From the NCBI GenBank assembly GCA_017857755.1, contig JAFMCM010000009.1, positions 1 to 50,854 on the forward strand: a stretch of DNA of 50,854 nt, written 5' to 3'. The notes beneath the pieces are model-generated. The model did not search any database, had not been told where the DNA came from, and worked only from the letters and a program-made list of their open reading frames with translations. Positions 29,680-39,037 of this stretch are shown in pieces (position 1 is the stretch's first letter; every line of letters begins with the position of its first letter). The position numbers and the translations under genes were made by a program. The stretch comes from Methylophilaceae bacterium (GTDB lineage: Bacteria > Pseudomonadota > Gammaproteobacteria > Burkholderiales > Methylophilaceae).

Positions 29680-29682
29680 CAT

Positions 29683-30468
29683 TTGCAACAAACTAACACC
29701 ATCATCATCGGCTACCGTGTTTTACGAATACTGACGCATACATTAGTCGGTATCTTGCTGGTCGCCTCAATCTGGCCGTTTGTGCATCAAAGAACACGAG
29801 CCAAACACACGCAATGGTGGTGCAAAAAATTGCTGAGTTGTTTCAATATTCAAATTGTCAGTTATGGAAAATTACCTGATGCTAGTTTTTCAAACACCAT
29901 GTTTATTGCTAATCATATTTCATGGATTGATATTCATGCGCTCAACACTGTACTTCCTCTGCAATTTATCGCCAAATCAGATATTAATAACTGGCCAGTC
30001 TTTGGTTATTTAGTCAGAAAGTCTGGTACGATTTTTATCAATAGAAATAATAGACAAGATACGGCGCGCATCGTAGAAACGATAGCTAGGCGTTTAATGA
30101 CGGGTGCTAATGTCGGACTCTTCCCCGAAGGCACTACATCTGACGGCTCAACTGTGAGACACTTTAAAAGCAGCATTGTTGAAGCTGCCATTCAGGCCAA
30201 CGCCTGTTTATATCCAGTTGCTATCCGCTATCCAGACAATGATGGTCAGGTGAATCTTAAAATGGCTTACGCTGGAGAAACCACATTGGGAGAATCGGTC
30301 ATGAATGTATTAAAACAAAAAGAATCGACAGTTGAATTGCACTTCTTAGCAGCGATTAACCCAGAAATGGGCAACCGACAAACACTCACCCAGTCTGCTT
30401 TTGATTGCATTGCGATGCAACTTAACCATCGAGCCAAATCGAATAATACTCAAACCTTAAATGGCTGA
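29683..30468 (+). CDS. 1-acyl-sn-glycerol-3-phosphate acyltransferase-like, putative OlsA
   Basis: The 261-residue membrane-associated acyltransferase has an N-terminal hydrophobic segment (about 13-30) and the PlsC motifs NHISWIDIH (HX4D) and FPEGTTSDG (FPEGT). Next to the olsB-like gene it may add the second acyl chain to lyso-ornithine lipid. It could also be a PlsC acting in phosphatidic acid synthesis. The start is a TTG at 29683 with little ribosome-site support. Its last 19 bases overlap the convergent apaH gene. Confidence 0.82.
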   Translation: MQQTNTIIIGYRVLRILTHTLVGILLVASIWPFVHQRTRAKHTQWWCKKLLSCFNIQIVSYGKLPDASFSNTMFIANHISWIDIHALNTVLPLQFIAKSDINNWPVFGYLVRKSGTIFINRNNRQDTARIVETIARRLMTGANVGLFPEGTTSDGSTVRHFKSSIVEAAIQANACLYPVAIRYPDNDGQVNLKMAYAGETTLGESVMNVLKQKESTVELHFLAAINPEMGNRQTLTQSAFDCIAMQLNHRAKSNNTQTLNG

Positions 30469-31274
30469 TCTTTTTTATCTGCATTAACCTGCGTCAACTG
30501 CTTCGTTTCAAGACACATCGCCGTTAGTTGCCCACCCCACAAACAACCAGTATCCAAGGCATAAATATGTTGACCTTGATACAAACCAAGTGCGGACCAA
30601 TGCCCTACGATAATCTGCTGATTCAATGACTGCCGGTCAGGCAAGTCAAACCAAGGTAAAAATCCAGGAGGCACAGCTTTGATTGCTCCTTTAAAACTAA
30701 AATCCAATGCACCATCCACGCTACAAATCCGCATGCGTGTCATTACGTTGGTAATGACACGTAAACGATCAAATCCATGCAAACGGTCATGCCAAACATT
30801 GGGACTGTCACCATACATATTGGCTAGAAAATCAACATAATGTTCACTGCGCAATGCAACTTCCACTTCCTTTGCATAAGAAAGTGCCTCGCTAATTTGC
30901 CATTGAGGCAAAAGCCCCGCATGCACCATGACGTAATCACCATTACTGACCATCAACGGTTGGTGTCTCAACCAGGTTAATAGCAGTTCAGCATCTGGAG
31001 CATCGAAAATAACTTGCAGTGTATCGCTCTGATTTAATTGCTTAATTCCATGTGAAATAGCGATAGCGTGCAAATCATGATTGCCCAACACCATTTGGAT
31101 ATTAGCACGATGTTCATAACACCACCGCAACACTTCCAAAGACCCGCTACCACGATTGATGATGTCGCCAGCCAACCATAAGTCATCAGTTTCGACATTG
31201 AATTGGATGCGTTTCAGCAAAGCCTGAAACGCATGATAACAACCTTGAATATCCCCTATTGCATAAGTTGACAT
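30450..31274 (-). CDS. apaH: Symmetrical bis(5'-nucleosyl)-tetraphosphatase
   Basis: The 274-residue enzyme cuts Ap4A to two ADP and is a metallophosphatase. Motifs of the calcineurin-like fold are visible: IGDIQGC (7-13), GDIINRG, LGNHDLH and VHAGLLPQW, each contributing metal ligands. Length matches E. coli ApaH. It also acts in removing Np4 caps from RNA in other bacteria. It is a convergent neighbour of the PlsC-like gene, overlapping by 19 bases at the stops, and lies downstream of the cytochrome gene on the minus strand. Confidence 0.96.
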   Translation of the reverse strand: MSTYAIGDIQGCYHAFQALLKRIQFNVETDDLWLAGDIINRGSGSLEVLRWCYEHRANIQMVLGNHDLHAIAISHGIKQLNQSDTLQVIFDAPDAELLLTWLRHQPLMVSNGDYVMVHAGLLPQWQISEALSYAKEVEVALRSEHYVDFLANMYGDSPNVWHDRLHGFDRLRVITNVMTRMRICSVDGALDFSFKGAIKAVPPGFLPWFDLPDRQSLNQQIIVGHWSALGLYQGQHIYALDTGCLWGGQLTAMCLETKQLTQVNADKKDQPFKV

Positions 31275-31312
31275 ATGCGTTAATTTAACAAGGGCTTATT
31301 GCAATCCGATCA

Positions 31313-31798
31313 CTAATCTGGCGCCTTGAAGTCCGCACCGGCTTGATTAGCCATATAGGCAACCGCCTTCGCCATTTCACTATCTGTTAATGATGAATTA
31401 CCGCCACGTGCTGGCATGGAACGAATACCTTCAATAGCATGCTTAGTCAATGTTTCATAACCTTGTGCGATTCTTGCTGACCAAGCACCAGCATCACCTA
31501 ATTTTGGCGCCCCCATCATTCCAGATGCATGACAAGCAGCACAAGCCAAATTAACCACTTCTTCACCACTCTTTTCGACATTTGAAGCATCACTAGCTGA
31601 AGCCATCTCAACTTGTGCTAACGGCGCAATATTTTTTACCACTTCAGCTCTGTCCACCGCCGCTGGTTTTGGTGCAGGCGCTTCTGGCGATTTTGTAACA
31701 GTATAAATCACAAAGATAGGTGCAATAATACCGCCCAATAAAATAACCATTTTTTCCACCAAACCAATAGGATTGCTTGTATGCGTATCTTGACTCAT
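31313..31798 (-). CDS. Membrane-anchored c-type cytochrome (cytochrome c5-like)
   Basis: About 161 residues. An N-terminal membrane segment (about 15-33) is followed by an Ala/Pro-rich linker and a c-type heme domain with CAACHASGMMGAPKLGD; the later Met in GIRSMPARGG would be the axial ligand. It resembles cytochrome c5 and the CycB-type proteins and probably carries electrons to the aa3 oxidase encoded nearby. ATG at 31807 is also possible, but the AAGG ribosome site then lies too close, so 31798 is chosen. Confidence 0.88.
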   Translation of the reverse strand: MSQDTHTSNPIGLVEKMVILLGGIIAPIFVIYTVTKSPEAPAPKPAAVDRAEVVKNIAPLAQVEMASASDASNVEKSGEEVVNLACAACHASGMMGAPKLGDAGAWSARIAQGYETLTKHAIEGIRSMPARGGNSSLTDSEMAKAVAYMANQAGADFKAPD

Positions 31799-31878
31799 TA
31801 TATTCATGCCTTAATAAAATTGATTGCGCCATTATACCAGCAACTTTACATCATTCATCGCCTGATCGCGTCTTGTAA

Positions 31879-31907
31879 CAGACAAGCATCAACGGCTTTG
31901 CTATAAT
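31879..31907 (+). promoter_or_regulatory. Promoter of the tRNA-Arg gene
   Basis: A perfect TATAAT at 31902-31907 lies ten bases before the tRNA, with a weak -35 (CAGACA, 31879-31884) 17 bases upstream. Confidence 0.65.
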
Positions 31908-31916
31908 CCGCCACAG

Positions 31917-31993
31917 GCGCCCGTAGCTCAGTTGGATAGAGTGTTGGTTTCCGAAACCAAAGGTCAGGGGTTCGATTCCCTTCGGGCGCACCA
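31917..31993 (+). tRNA. tRNA-Arg (anticodon CCG)
   Basis: A 77-base cloverleaf with encoded CCA. The acceptor stem is GCGCCCG (31917-31923) with CGGGCGC (31983-31989); discriminator A 31990 and CCA 31991-31993. The anticodon loop TTCCGAA gives anticodon CCG, which reads CGG. The T arm with GGTTCGATTCC is standard. A terminator hairpin follows directly, so it is a single-gene transcript. Confidence 0.97.
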
Positions 31994-31998
31994 TCAAT

Positions 31999-32029
31999 AA
32001 AAAAGACACTCGTAAGAGTGTCTTTTTTT
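31999..32029. terminator. Terminator of tRNA-Arg, also usable by ctaB
   Basis: Stem GACACTC/GAGTGTC (32005-32011 with 32016-32022), loop GTAA, then seven T on the plus strand and five or more A on the other side. It lies between the tRNA and the convergent ctaB gene. Confidence 0.88.
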
Positions 32030-32041
32030 AGTTCATCCGAT

Positions 32042-32950
32042 TTAATACGGTAATATTAAGAAGTAATGATCAACAACTAATGCAAAAAATAACAACATTA
32101 AGTATAAAATTGAATACTTAAATGTGCTTTTCGCCAAATCGTCTGAATAGACTTGATATAGTTTAACTACATAAGCCATGAATACAGCATCTAAAATTAG
32201 CACTGATACCAAATAGATGAAACCGCTCATACGCATGGCAAATGGAATAAGCGTAACCGCCACTAAAATTACGGTGTATAACAAAATATGCAATCTGGTA
32301 TACAGCTCACCATGTGTCACTGGCAGCATAGGTAATCCTGATTTTGCATATTCTTCTCGGCGATAAAGTGCTAATGCCCAAAAATGTGGCGGCGTCCAAG
32401 CAAAAATAATAAGCACTAGTATCCAAGCTTCTGGCGAAACAACGCCAGTGACTGCAGCCCATCCTAATGCAGGCGGCATGGCACCTGATAAGCCACCAAT
32501 TACAATATTGAGTGGTGTGGCTGGTTTAAGGAATATGGTATACACCACCGCGTAGCCAAGAAAAGTTGCGAATGTGAGCCACATCGTGAGCGGATTCACA
32601 AACACATACAAAATACTTAAACCCATCAGCGCCACAATAGTTGCAAAAATAAATGTTTGTTTCGAGTTAATCTGTCCAGTTGGTAATGGCCGACCTCTCG
32701 TGCGCGCCATTTTTGCATCGATTTTTTGCTCAACCAAATGATTAAAGGCCGCAGCGGCTCCTGATGCCATGGCGATGCCTATGGTAGCTGCGAATAAAAT
32801 TTGAAGCGGCACCATACCTGGCGTCGCTAGGAACATACCAATGATAGCGGTAAATACAATCAATGCAGTGACGCGTGGTTTACACAAGGCAAAAAAACTG
32901 CCTAAATCTGCCTTTGTCCCAAATGGGTTCATTCCTGTTGTAGCACTCAT
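32042..32950 (-). CDS. ctaB: Protoheme IX farnesyltransferase (heme O synthase)
   Basis: The 302-residue membrane protein has about eight to nine transmembrane segments and the UbiA-family motif [19 protein letters not shown] (about 68-86), in which N and D residues bind Mg-diphosphate. It farnesylates heme b to heme O, the step before heme A. It is the last gene of the cytochrome oxidase locus, about 90 bases after ctaA. The symbol cyoE is also used for this enzyme. Confidence 0.95.
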   Translation of the reverse strand: MSATTGMNPFGTKADLGSFFALCKPRVTALIVFTAIIGMFLATPGMVPLQILFAATIGIAMASGAAAAFNHLVEQKIDAKMARTRGRPLPTGQINSKQTFIFATIVALMGLSILYVFVNPLTMWLTFATFLGYAVVYTIFLKPATPLNIVIGGLSGAMPPALGWAAVTGVVSPEAWILVLIIFAWTPPHFWALALYRREEYAKSGLPMLPVTHGELYTRLHILLYTVILVAVTLIPFAMRMSGFIYLVSVLILDAVFMAYVVKLYQVYSDDLAKSTFKYSILYLMLLFFALVVDHYFLILPY

Positions 32951-33038
32951 TCAATAACCTTTAATTTATTTGCTAAGCCTAGCGAACGCTAAGCTTAGCA
33001 TTATACTTATCTTAACAAGATTACTAATTTATGTTTGA

Positions 33039-34019
33039 TTAATCACGTAATTCTGTAATTTTGGAGTTTACCATAATCACAGTCATCAATAGCAATGCGG
33101 CAACCATATTGTGTGCGACAGCTAGCACAGTTGGTAAATATAAAACAAGGTTTGCAATACCAAGCCCAATTTGGATGACTAAAAGAGTTAACATCAATAT
33201 AGACGACCCTTTTAATTGTGGTTGCTTCATGAGTAACCATCCAAGGAAGCCTAAGTATACCAGAGTGACTAAAGCGCCAATCCGATGTATCCACTGAATG
33301 GCAACATAGGCTGGCAAAGCTAAAGGCTGACCGTCTGCATTTTCACCCAACTCACGGAATAAATGAAAAGCATTACTAAAATCCATTTCAGGAATCCAAG
33401 CACCATGACAGGTTGGAAAATCAGTACAAGCTAATGCTGCATAATTAGTGCTTGTCCATCCGCCCAAAAATATTTGCATAAACAAAACCACTATCGCTAT
33501 ACGCACCAGAAGTCGGGTATTTGATGCTGTTAGAAAACGACCCGATGAAACACCCCAATGCCGATGTGCTGTCCACGTAAGAATTGCTAATGTGGTCATG
33601 CCTCCCATTAAATGCATCGTTACAATCGCTGGCTTTAATAACAGAGTAACAGTCCACATCCCTAATGCAGCTTGAAATCCGACAATAAACACAAGTGCTG
33701 TTGGAAGCCATGGTGACACTTTAATGGCCTCACGCTCACGCCATGCTTGGATAAAAAGCACGATAACAAATAAACCCAAAATCCCTGCTAAGTAACGATG
33801 AATCATTTCCTTCCATGCTTTGGCATTTTCTATCGGTGAATCAGGATAGGTTTCATGAGCATGCGCTAATGCAGCATTACTTTGCGGCACGGTCAAGGTA
33901 CCGTAACAACCAGGCCAATCTGGACAACCTAAACCCGCATCAGATAAACGCACATACGCACCTAGAACCACTACACATAGTGTTAGTACTGTTGCAATTA
34001 AAGCTAATTTCTTAAACAT
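33039..34019 (-). CDS. ctaA: Heme A synthase (COX15/CtaA)
   Basis: The 326-residue protein has eight predicted membrane segments. The first periplasmic loop carries LGCPDWPGCYG and the second half CTDFPTCHG, the paired cysteines and histidine regions typical of COX15/CtaA. It oxidises the methyl of heme O to formyl, giving heme A for the aa3 oxidase. The SCO-like gene ends three bases before its start, so translation is coupled. The start ATG 34019 gives a short hydrophobic N-terminus (MFKKLALIATVLTL). Confidence 0.96.
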   Translation of the reverse strand: MFKKLALIATVLTLCVVVLGAYVRLSDAGLGCPDWPGCYGTLTVPQSNAALAHAHETYPDSPIENAKAWKEMIHRYLAGILGLFVIVLFIQAWREREAIKVSPWLPTALVFIVGFQAALGMWTVTLLLKPAIVTMHLMGGMTTLAILTWTAHRHWGVSSGRFLTASNTRLLVRIAIVVLFMQIFLGGWTSTNYAALACTDFPTCHGAWIPEMDFSNAFHLFRELGENADGQPLALPAYVAIQWIHRIGALVTLVYLGFLGWLLMKQPQLKGSSILMLTLLVIQIGLGIANLVLYLPTVLAVAHNMVAALLLMTVIMVNSKITELRD

Positions 34020-34022
34020 TTG

Positions 34023-34652
34023 TTAACCACCCCATGAATTTTTTAATAAACGTTTCATATCCGAATACAACTCTTTTGGCCCTAATGTGGATGGATAATG
34101 CATCATTAAGTTCCCTAAGGGATCGACCAAGAAAACGCTTCCTTTAGCGGATGTATCATCAAAGACTTTCACAAATGACTGCTGAGCTGGACTATCTGCA
34201 ATCAAGATAATTAAATCTTTATATTTCGTTTGCAGTGCTACTAATTGTTCAGCATCAACTTCTCCATCAAGGATTAAAATCCGTTGCACACGGTCAAATT
34301 CTTTATTTAAAGAAATATGAATGCGATTTAATTTATCTACGTTAGCTTGGCAAGCCTCGGCACAACTCTGGCCGTCAATCATCACGATTGACCATATCTT
34401 ATCCCAACGGCTGGGCGCGAATTGCTCACCTTTAGCATCCGCAAATGTTGGATAGATTAATGCGGTCGGGGGTGTGATGAGATTGCCAAAACTTTTACCT
34501 CCTGGTCTAATATCAAGCAAATGTAGCGTTGCTGCGATCGTAAAAGGGAGAACAAAAACCACAGCCAATCCCAACAACATCTTCTTGCCTGATTTCTGTT
34601 TAGCGCTTTCATTCGCAGGTGATTGGGTCATACCAGTATCTGTTTGCTTCAT
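34023..34652 (-). CDS. SCO1/SenC-like cytochrome oxidase assembly protein, membrane-anchored
   Basis: The 209-residue protein has one N-terminal membrane segment (about 23-43) and a periplasmic thioredoxin-like domain. CAEAC (about residues 98-102), followed by a conserved-type region ending SVFLVDPLGNLMMHY, recalls the SCO1 copper chaperone fold. The CxxxC motif is of the copper-binding type. It sits between SURF1 and ctaA, with four bases to SURF1 and three to ctaA, and is probably a copper or redox factor for oxidase assembly. The similarity is weaker than for classic Sco proteins. Confidence 0.8.
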   Translation of the reverse strand: MKQTDTGMTQSPANESAKQKSGKKMLLGLAVVFVLPFTIAATLHLLDIRPGGKSFGNLITPPTALIYPTFADAKGEQFAPSRWDKIWSIVMIDGQSCAEACQANVDKLNRIHISLNKEFDRVQRILILDGEVDAEQLVALQTKYKDLIILIADSPAQQSFVKVFDDTSAKGSVFLVDPLGNLMMHYPSTLGPKELYSDMKRLLKNSWGG

Positions 34653-34656
34653 TATT

Positions 34657-35385
34657 TCATGCTTCCTTAGTTACTCTTTGAATATTCAAAACGAGATAGA
34701 TGACAAAAAAAGTTAATGCAAATCCGAACCATTGATATGCATAACCTAAATGGACATTAATGCGCGTTTTGGGAATAGGCCACTCCCTTATAAAACCACC
34801 AGCTTCAGTTTGGGCATCCATTCTAACGATAAATGGCTTTACCTCAAATGGAACTGCTGATTGATAGCGTTGCATGTCGAGATGCTGCCAAAGCGGTTCC
34901 CAATTAATGGTTGATTTAGACTCAGCTTCTAGTGAAAATACCTTCTCAAGTGGAAAAAATAAATCACCTACAAATTGCTGCTGACCTGAGGGCGTGGCGA
35001 TGTCAGGTAACACTCGGTTTGCACCCCCATTAACCCAACCTCTATTTACAAGCACAACACTTTCACTATCATCAATTTTTACTGGTGTTAAAACATGGTA
35101 GCCCGCCTTGCCATTGTGAACCCGATTATCCAATAATATTTGATACTGTGGCAGATAAGTGCCTGTGAAACGGACACGCTTGTATTGCCAATCTTCCTGT
35201 TTAGCAGCATGTGTTGGCAATTGATTCGGCGCATGCAACAAACCTTGATCAATTTGATATTGTGCGTGCTGTTTAGCATCGGCTTTGTGATATTGCCAAA
35301 GACCTAAACGAATACACAAAGCCATCACCATGATAGTGGCCACGGTCATGCCGAGCGAACCTTTAAAGCGATATTGTTTCATCAT
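34657..35385 (-). CDS. SURF1-family cytochrome oxidase assembly protein
   Basis: The 242-residue protein shows two terminal membrane segments (about 13-28 and 215-235) with a periplasmic domain between, containing QYQILLDNRVHNGKAGYHV and VVLVNRGWVNGG, the SURF1 hallmarks. SURF1 helps place heme A in subunit I. It is the first gene of the second half of the locus, followed closely by the SCO-like gene and ctaA. Tandem ATG codons open it. Confidence 0.92.
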   Translation of the reverse strand: MMKQYRFKGSLGMTVATIMVMALCIRLGLWQYHKADAKQHAQYQIDQGLLHAPNQLPTHAAKQEDWQYKRVRFTGTYLPQYQILLDNRVHNGKAGYHVLTPVKIDDSESVVLVNRGWVNGGANRVLPDIATPSGQQQFVGDLFFPLEKVFSLEAESKSTINWEPLWQHLDMQRYQSAVPFEVKPFIVRMDAQTEAGGFIREWPIPKTRINVHLGYAYQWFGFALTFFVIYLVLNIQRVTKEA

Positions 35386-35477
35386 AGCAACATCAGCAAC
35401 ACAAGTAAGATTGAAGTAGCGATTGCAAACCTACGTCAACGGACGCATAATCAGGATAATTATTTTGGAGGTTGATC

Positions 35478-35681
35478 ATGTTATTCAAAGTCATTGTCAT
35501 CAGCATGCTGCTATTAATTGGTTATAGTTTATTTTCTGCACTATTTCATATGATGAAAGGCACTCAACACGATGATAAAATGGTGAAGTCATTAACATGG
35601 CGTGTTGCACTTTCAATCACCTTGTTCTTGCTTTTGTTACTGGGCCTTTATACGGGTGTAATCGTAAGAGTCCATACGTAA
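35478..35681 (+). CDS. DUF2909-like twin-transmembrane small protein
   Basis: About 67 residues: two hydrophobic helices (about 1-25 and 45-65) joined by a short charged loop MMKGTQHDDKMVKSLTWRVA. This is the DUF2909 / twin transmembrane protein pattern seen in betaproteobacterial cox loci. ATG 35478 is used because GGAGG lies six bases upstream; TTG 35472 is too close. Function unknown; it is encoded on the opposite strand to its cox neighbours. Confidence 0.8.
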   Translation: MLFKVIVISMLLLIGYSLFSALFHMMKGTQHDDKMVKSLTWRVALSITLFLLLLLGLYTGVIVRVHT

Positions 35682-35705
35682 TGCTGAATTAGCAGCAGTC
35701 AAGCG

Positions 35706-36254
35706 TCACTTTGGCTTATTATCTACTTTGTAAAATGAATAAGACAACGTGACAGTTTTAATATCCTTAGGTAAATCAGGGCTTACAAAAAACCGGATAG
35801 GCATATCTTTTATTTCTCCTGGTTGTAATGTTTGCTGATTAAAACAAAAACATTCTATCTTTTTAAAATAAAGCGATGCTACCTCAGGTGAAATGCTCGG
35901 CACTGCAGAACCAACAACCGCCTGCTTTCCACGATTAATCGCCTTGTAGGAGGTTAATTTAATTTCGCCTGGATATACTTCTACATTAGGCTCATTGGCT
36001 GAAAATCCCCAATCTAGACCAGGCATGGTTTCGCCTGTAAACAAAACAGTGACCTTTCTTGATTGATCGATTACTGTGTTTGATGCAGCAGCCGTTGCAG
36101 TAATATCCGCTTTTCCATTAAGACCAATGGCCTCACATAGAATGTTATACAAAGGAGCCAACGCAAAACCAAAGGCAAGACCTGCTACAGCAACAATTAA
36201 CAGTCGAACTGCTAGTTGCTTATTGTTTGCTTTTTTCTGTTCTAAATCACCCAT
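35706..36254 (-). CDS. ctaG: Cytochrome c oxidase assembly protein CtaG (Cox11-type)
   Basis: The 182-residue protein has one membrane anchor (about 15-35) and a periplasmic immunoglobulin-like domain. The copper-binding CFCFNQQTL is present with its two cysteines, followed by the PIRFFVSPDLP region. Cox11/CtaG delivers copper to the CuB centre of subunit I. Its ATG overlaps the TAA of a 39-residue upstream peptide gene by one base (TAATG), so the two are translationally coupled. Confidence 0.95.
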   Translation of the reverse strand: MGDLEQKKANNKQLAVRLLIVAVAGLAFGFALAPLYNILCEAIGLNGKADITATAAASNTVIDQSRKVTVLFTGETMPGLDWGFSANEPNVEVYPGEIKLTSYKAINRGKQAVVGSAVPSISPEVASLYFKKIECFCFNQQTLQPGEIKDMPIRFFVSPDLPKDIKTVTLSYSFYKVDNKPK

Positions 36255-36373
36255 TATGCGGCTTGCATTCCTGCACCCATATAAATGGCAAACACAAAAA
36301 TAAGAATAGCAACAACAGCAATCACCACTCCAGTTGATTTGCTATTATTTGTAGGTTTCTTTTGATGATGCAT
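36254..36373 (-). CDS. 39-residue single-membrane-helix peptide of the cox locus
   Basis: A very short frame translating to MHHQKKPTNNSKSTG, then a hydrophobic helix (about 15-34, VVIAVVAILIFVFAIYMG) and a short tail. A good ribosome site (AAAGGGG) lies a few bases upstream. The stop overlaps the ctaG start. Small membrane peptides in this spot are known as cytochrome oxidase small assembly proteins in betaproteobacteria. Its sequence does not allow a firmer family call. Confidence 0.75.
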   Translation of the reverse strand: MHHQKKPTNNSKSTGVVIAVVAILIFVFAIYMGAGMQAA

Positions 36374-36456
36374 ATTTACCCCTTTCACGCCTTGATTAAC
36401 TAGCTAATGATAGACATATGAATAAGTTCGATAGTTCTCAAGATGTATCCGAACAT

Positions 36457-36493
36457 AAAAAAATAACGCCACAAGTATGACCAAGTGGCGTTA
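36457..36493 (-). terminator. Terminator after coxC
   Basis: Nine-base-pair stem TAACGCCAC/GTGGCGTTA with a 12-base loop and seven T on the minus strand. It lies 16 bases after the coxC stop and should separate coxBAC from the assembly genes downstream, or attenuate read-through. Confidence 0.85.
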
Positions 36494-36508
36494 CAAATTG
36501 CGAATGGC

Positions 36509-37357
36509 TTATAACCAGTAAACGAATATAAACAAAAATAACCAAACAACATCAACAAAATGCCAATACCAAGCAACTGCTTCAAAAGCAAAATGATTGT
36601 GTGAGTCAAAATGACCTTTTAAAACACGGAACAACACAATCGCTAGCATAATAGTACCCATCGTTACGTGTAACCCGTGAAAGCCCGTCAACAGATAAAA
36701 GGTAGAACCATAAATACCAGAATCCATTGTGAATGCTGCCTCGGCATATTCATGCGCTTGCAAATACAAGAAGATAGCACCTAATGCAATGGTTAAAATT
36801 AAGCCAACAGTCAATTGTTTACGATTATTTTTCATTAGGCCCCAATGTGCATAAGTTAAAGTTGCACCTGAAACTAATAAAATTAATGTGTTAATGGCTG
36901 GCAAACCCCACGGACTCATGGCTTCTAAGGCCTGAGTAGCTGCAGGGCCGTTAGTTGGCCATGTAGAGGTAAACTCAGTCCAAGAAGAGTAACCAGGCCA
37001 CGCCAAGGTGGACTGACTAATCCAATTTAAGGAAATATTTCGGATATAAAATAATGCGCCAAAAAAACCAGCAAAAAACATCACTTCAGAGAAAATAAAC
37101 CAACCCATGCTCCATCGAAATGAAACATCCACTTGTTTATTATAAAAGCCAGATAAACTTTCTTTTACCACATCTCTAAACCAACCATACAACAAATAAA
37201 AGAACACTAACACACCAGCAATCAACACAAAATTGCCAGATGCAATGTCATTCATTTGCATCGCAAAGCCACCAGCCATCAAGAATAATGCAATTGAGGC
37301 AATTAACGGCCATAGCGATGGCGATGGCACGTAATAATTATTTGTATTTGGACTCAT
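36509..37357 (-). CDS. coxC: Cytochrome c oxidase subunit III
   Basis: The 282-residue protein has seven predicted membrane segments and subunit III landmarks: YYVPSPSLWPL near the N-terminus, RWSMGWFIFSEVMFFAGFF, and GFHGLHVTMG with VAWYWHFVDVVWLFLF at the end. It stabilises the oxidase and proton uptake. It follows coxA with 45 bases between. The order coxA-coxC-ctaG differs slightly from the common coxA-ctaG-coxC. Confidence 0.96.
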   Translation of the reverse strand: MSPNTNNYYVPSPSLWPLIASIALFLMAGGFAMQMNDIASGNFVLIAGVLVFFYLLYGWFRDVVKESLSGFYNKQVDVSFRWSMGWFIFSEVMFFAGFFGALFYIRNISLNWISQSTLAWPGYSSWTEFTSTWPTNGPAATQALEAMSPWGLPAINTLILLVSGATLTYAHWGLMKNNRKQLTVGLILTIALGAIFLYLQAHEYAEAAFTMDSGIYGSTFYLLTGFHGLHVTMGTIMLAIVLFRVLKGHFDSHNHFAFEAVAWYWHFVDVVWLFLFIFVYWL

Positions 37358-37402
37358 TTTCTTCCCCTAATTCTATGATTCTAATTATTCCAAACAGTCT
37401 AA

Positions 37403-38980
37403 TTACTTAACTGTAGGAGGCACTTCAAATGTATGAAATGGTGCAGGTGATGGAACCGTCCACTCAAGCCCTTCAGCACCGTCCCACGGTTTCGCATCAG
37501 CTTTTGTACCACCTTTAATACACTTAACGACAATGTACAGGAACAACAGTTGACTAATACCTAGTGCAAACGCACCAAACGATGAAATCATATTGAATTC
37601 AGCAAATTGCAATGCATAGTCAGGCACACGACGTGGCATACCCGCTAAACCCGTAAAATGCATTGGGAAGAAGGTGACGTTAAAGGCGATTGTTGTTACC
37701 CAAAAATGCCATTTACCAAGTGTTTCGTCATACATGAAACCAGTCCATTTTGGTAACCAATAATAAACCGCACCCATGATCGACATAGCAGCACCTGAGA
37801 ACAACACATAGTGGAAGTGAGCAACCACATAGTAGGTATCTTGCACTTGAATATCAACTGGCAAGATGGCACAAACTAAACCACTAAAACCACCGATAGT
37901 GAACAAAAACACAACAGCAATTGAAAACAACATCGGTGTTTCAAATGTCATTGAGCCTCTCCACATAGTGGCAACCCAGTTAAACACTTTTACACCAGTA
38001 GGAATAGAAATCAGCATAGTGCTGTACATAAAGAACAACTGACCTGCTACTGGCATTCCTGTTGTAAACATGTGATGTGCCCATACAACGAATGATAACA
38101 ACGCAATGGCAGCTGTTGCATAAACCATTGATGCATAACCAAATAGCGGTTTACGAGCAAACGTTGGGATGATTGTTGAAATCAATCCAAAGGCAGGCAG
38201 AATCATAATATACACTTCAGGATGACCGAAGAACCAAAAAACGTGCTGCCATAAAACTGGATCACCACCACCAGCAGCATCAAAGAATGATGTGCCAAAA
38301 TGACGGTCTGTTAATAACATGGTCAACGCACCAGCTAATACAGGCATTGATGCAATCAATAAGAATGCAGTAATTAACCACGTCCATACAAATAAAGGCA
38401 TCTTCATCATCGTCATGCCAGGGGCACGCATATTTAAGATAGTTGTAATAATATTAATAGAACCAACAATAGATGAAACACCAAGAATATGTAATGCGAG
38501 AATGGACATATCCACGGACATCGATGGGTTTTGCACTGAAAGTGGCGGATACATTGTCCAACCACCAGCAATTGCTCCACCTGGAACAAAAATCGACGTC
38601 ATTAACAATAATGCTGCAGGTATCATTAACCAAAAACTCATGTTATTTAATCTTGGGAACGCCAAATCTGACGCACCAATCATTAAAGGAATCATCCAGT
38701 TAGCAAAGCCAACAAACGCTGGCATAATAGCGCCGAAAATCATAATTAAACCGTGTAGCGTTGTTAGCCTATTAAAGTTTTCTGGCTCTAAAAATTGCAA
38801 TCCTGGCTGAAATAGCTCAGCACGAATACCAAGTGCCAATGCGCCAGCAAATAAGAACATAAAGAAGCTAAACCAAAGATATAGCGTTCCAATATCTTTA
38901 TGGTTGGTTGATGCAACCCAGCGCATTATGCCGGTAGGATGACCATGGTCATCGTGATGTGTTGCAGTATTTGTACTCAT
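37403..38980 (-). CDS. coxA: Cytochrome c oxidase subunit I (aa3-type)
   Basis: The 525-residue catalytic subunit has twelve membrane segments. It shows the CuB region [19 protein letters not shown] with the His-Tyr pair, AHHMFTTG, and [12 protein letters not shown] with the heme a3 ligand area. The D-channel region [17 protein letters not shown] is visible. It reduces oxygen to water and pumps protons. It is the second gene of coxBAC. Confidence 0.98.
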   Translation of the reverse strand: MSTNTATHHDDHGHPTGIMRWVASTNHKDIGTLYLWFSFFMFLFAGALALGIRAELFQPGLQFLEPENFNRLTTLHGLIMIFGAIMPAFVGFANWMIPLMIGASDLAFPRLNNMSFWLMIPAALLLMTSIFVPGGAIAGGWTMYPPLSVQNPSMSVDMSILALHILGVSSIVGSINIITTILNMRAPGMTMMKMPLFVWTWLITAFLLIASMPVLAGALTMLLTDRHFGTSFFDAAGGGDPVLWQHVFWFFGHPEVYIMILPAFGLISTIIPTFARKPLFGYASMVYATAAIALLSFVVWAHHMFTTGMPVAGQLFFMYSTMLISIPTGVKVFNWVATMWRGSMTFETPMLFSIAVVFLFTIGGFSGLVCAILPVDIQVQDTYYVVAHFHYVLFSGAAMSIMGAVYYWLPKWTGFMYDETLGKWHFWVTTIAFNVTFFPMHFTGLAGMPRRVPDYALQFAEFNMISSFGAFALGISQLLFLYIVVKCIKGGTKADAKPWDGAEGLEWTVPSPAPFHTFEVPPTVK

Positions 38981-39037
38981 CAGTTTCTCCTAAAAACTAA
39001 AGCTTAATTCTGTTATTTCAAAAGATTAAAATAAAAC

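Noticed and set aside
38319-38810. 163-codon plus-strand frame opposite coxA
   Set aside because: It is antisense to a highly conserved cytochrome oxidase gene and has no family features.
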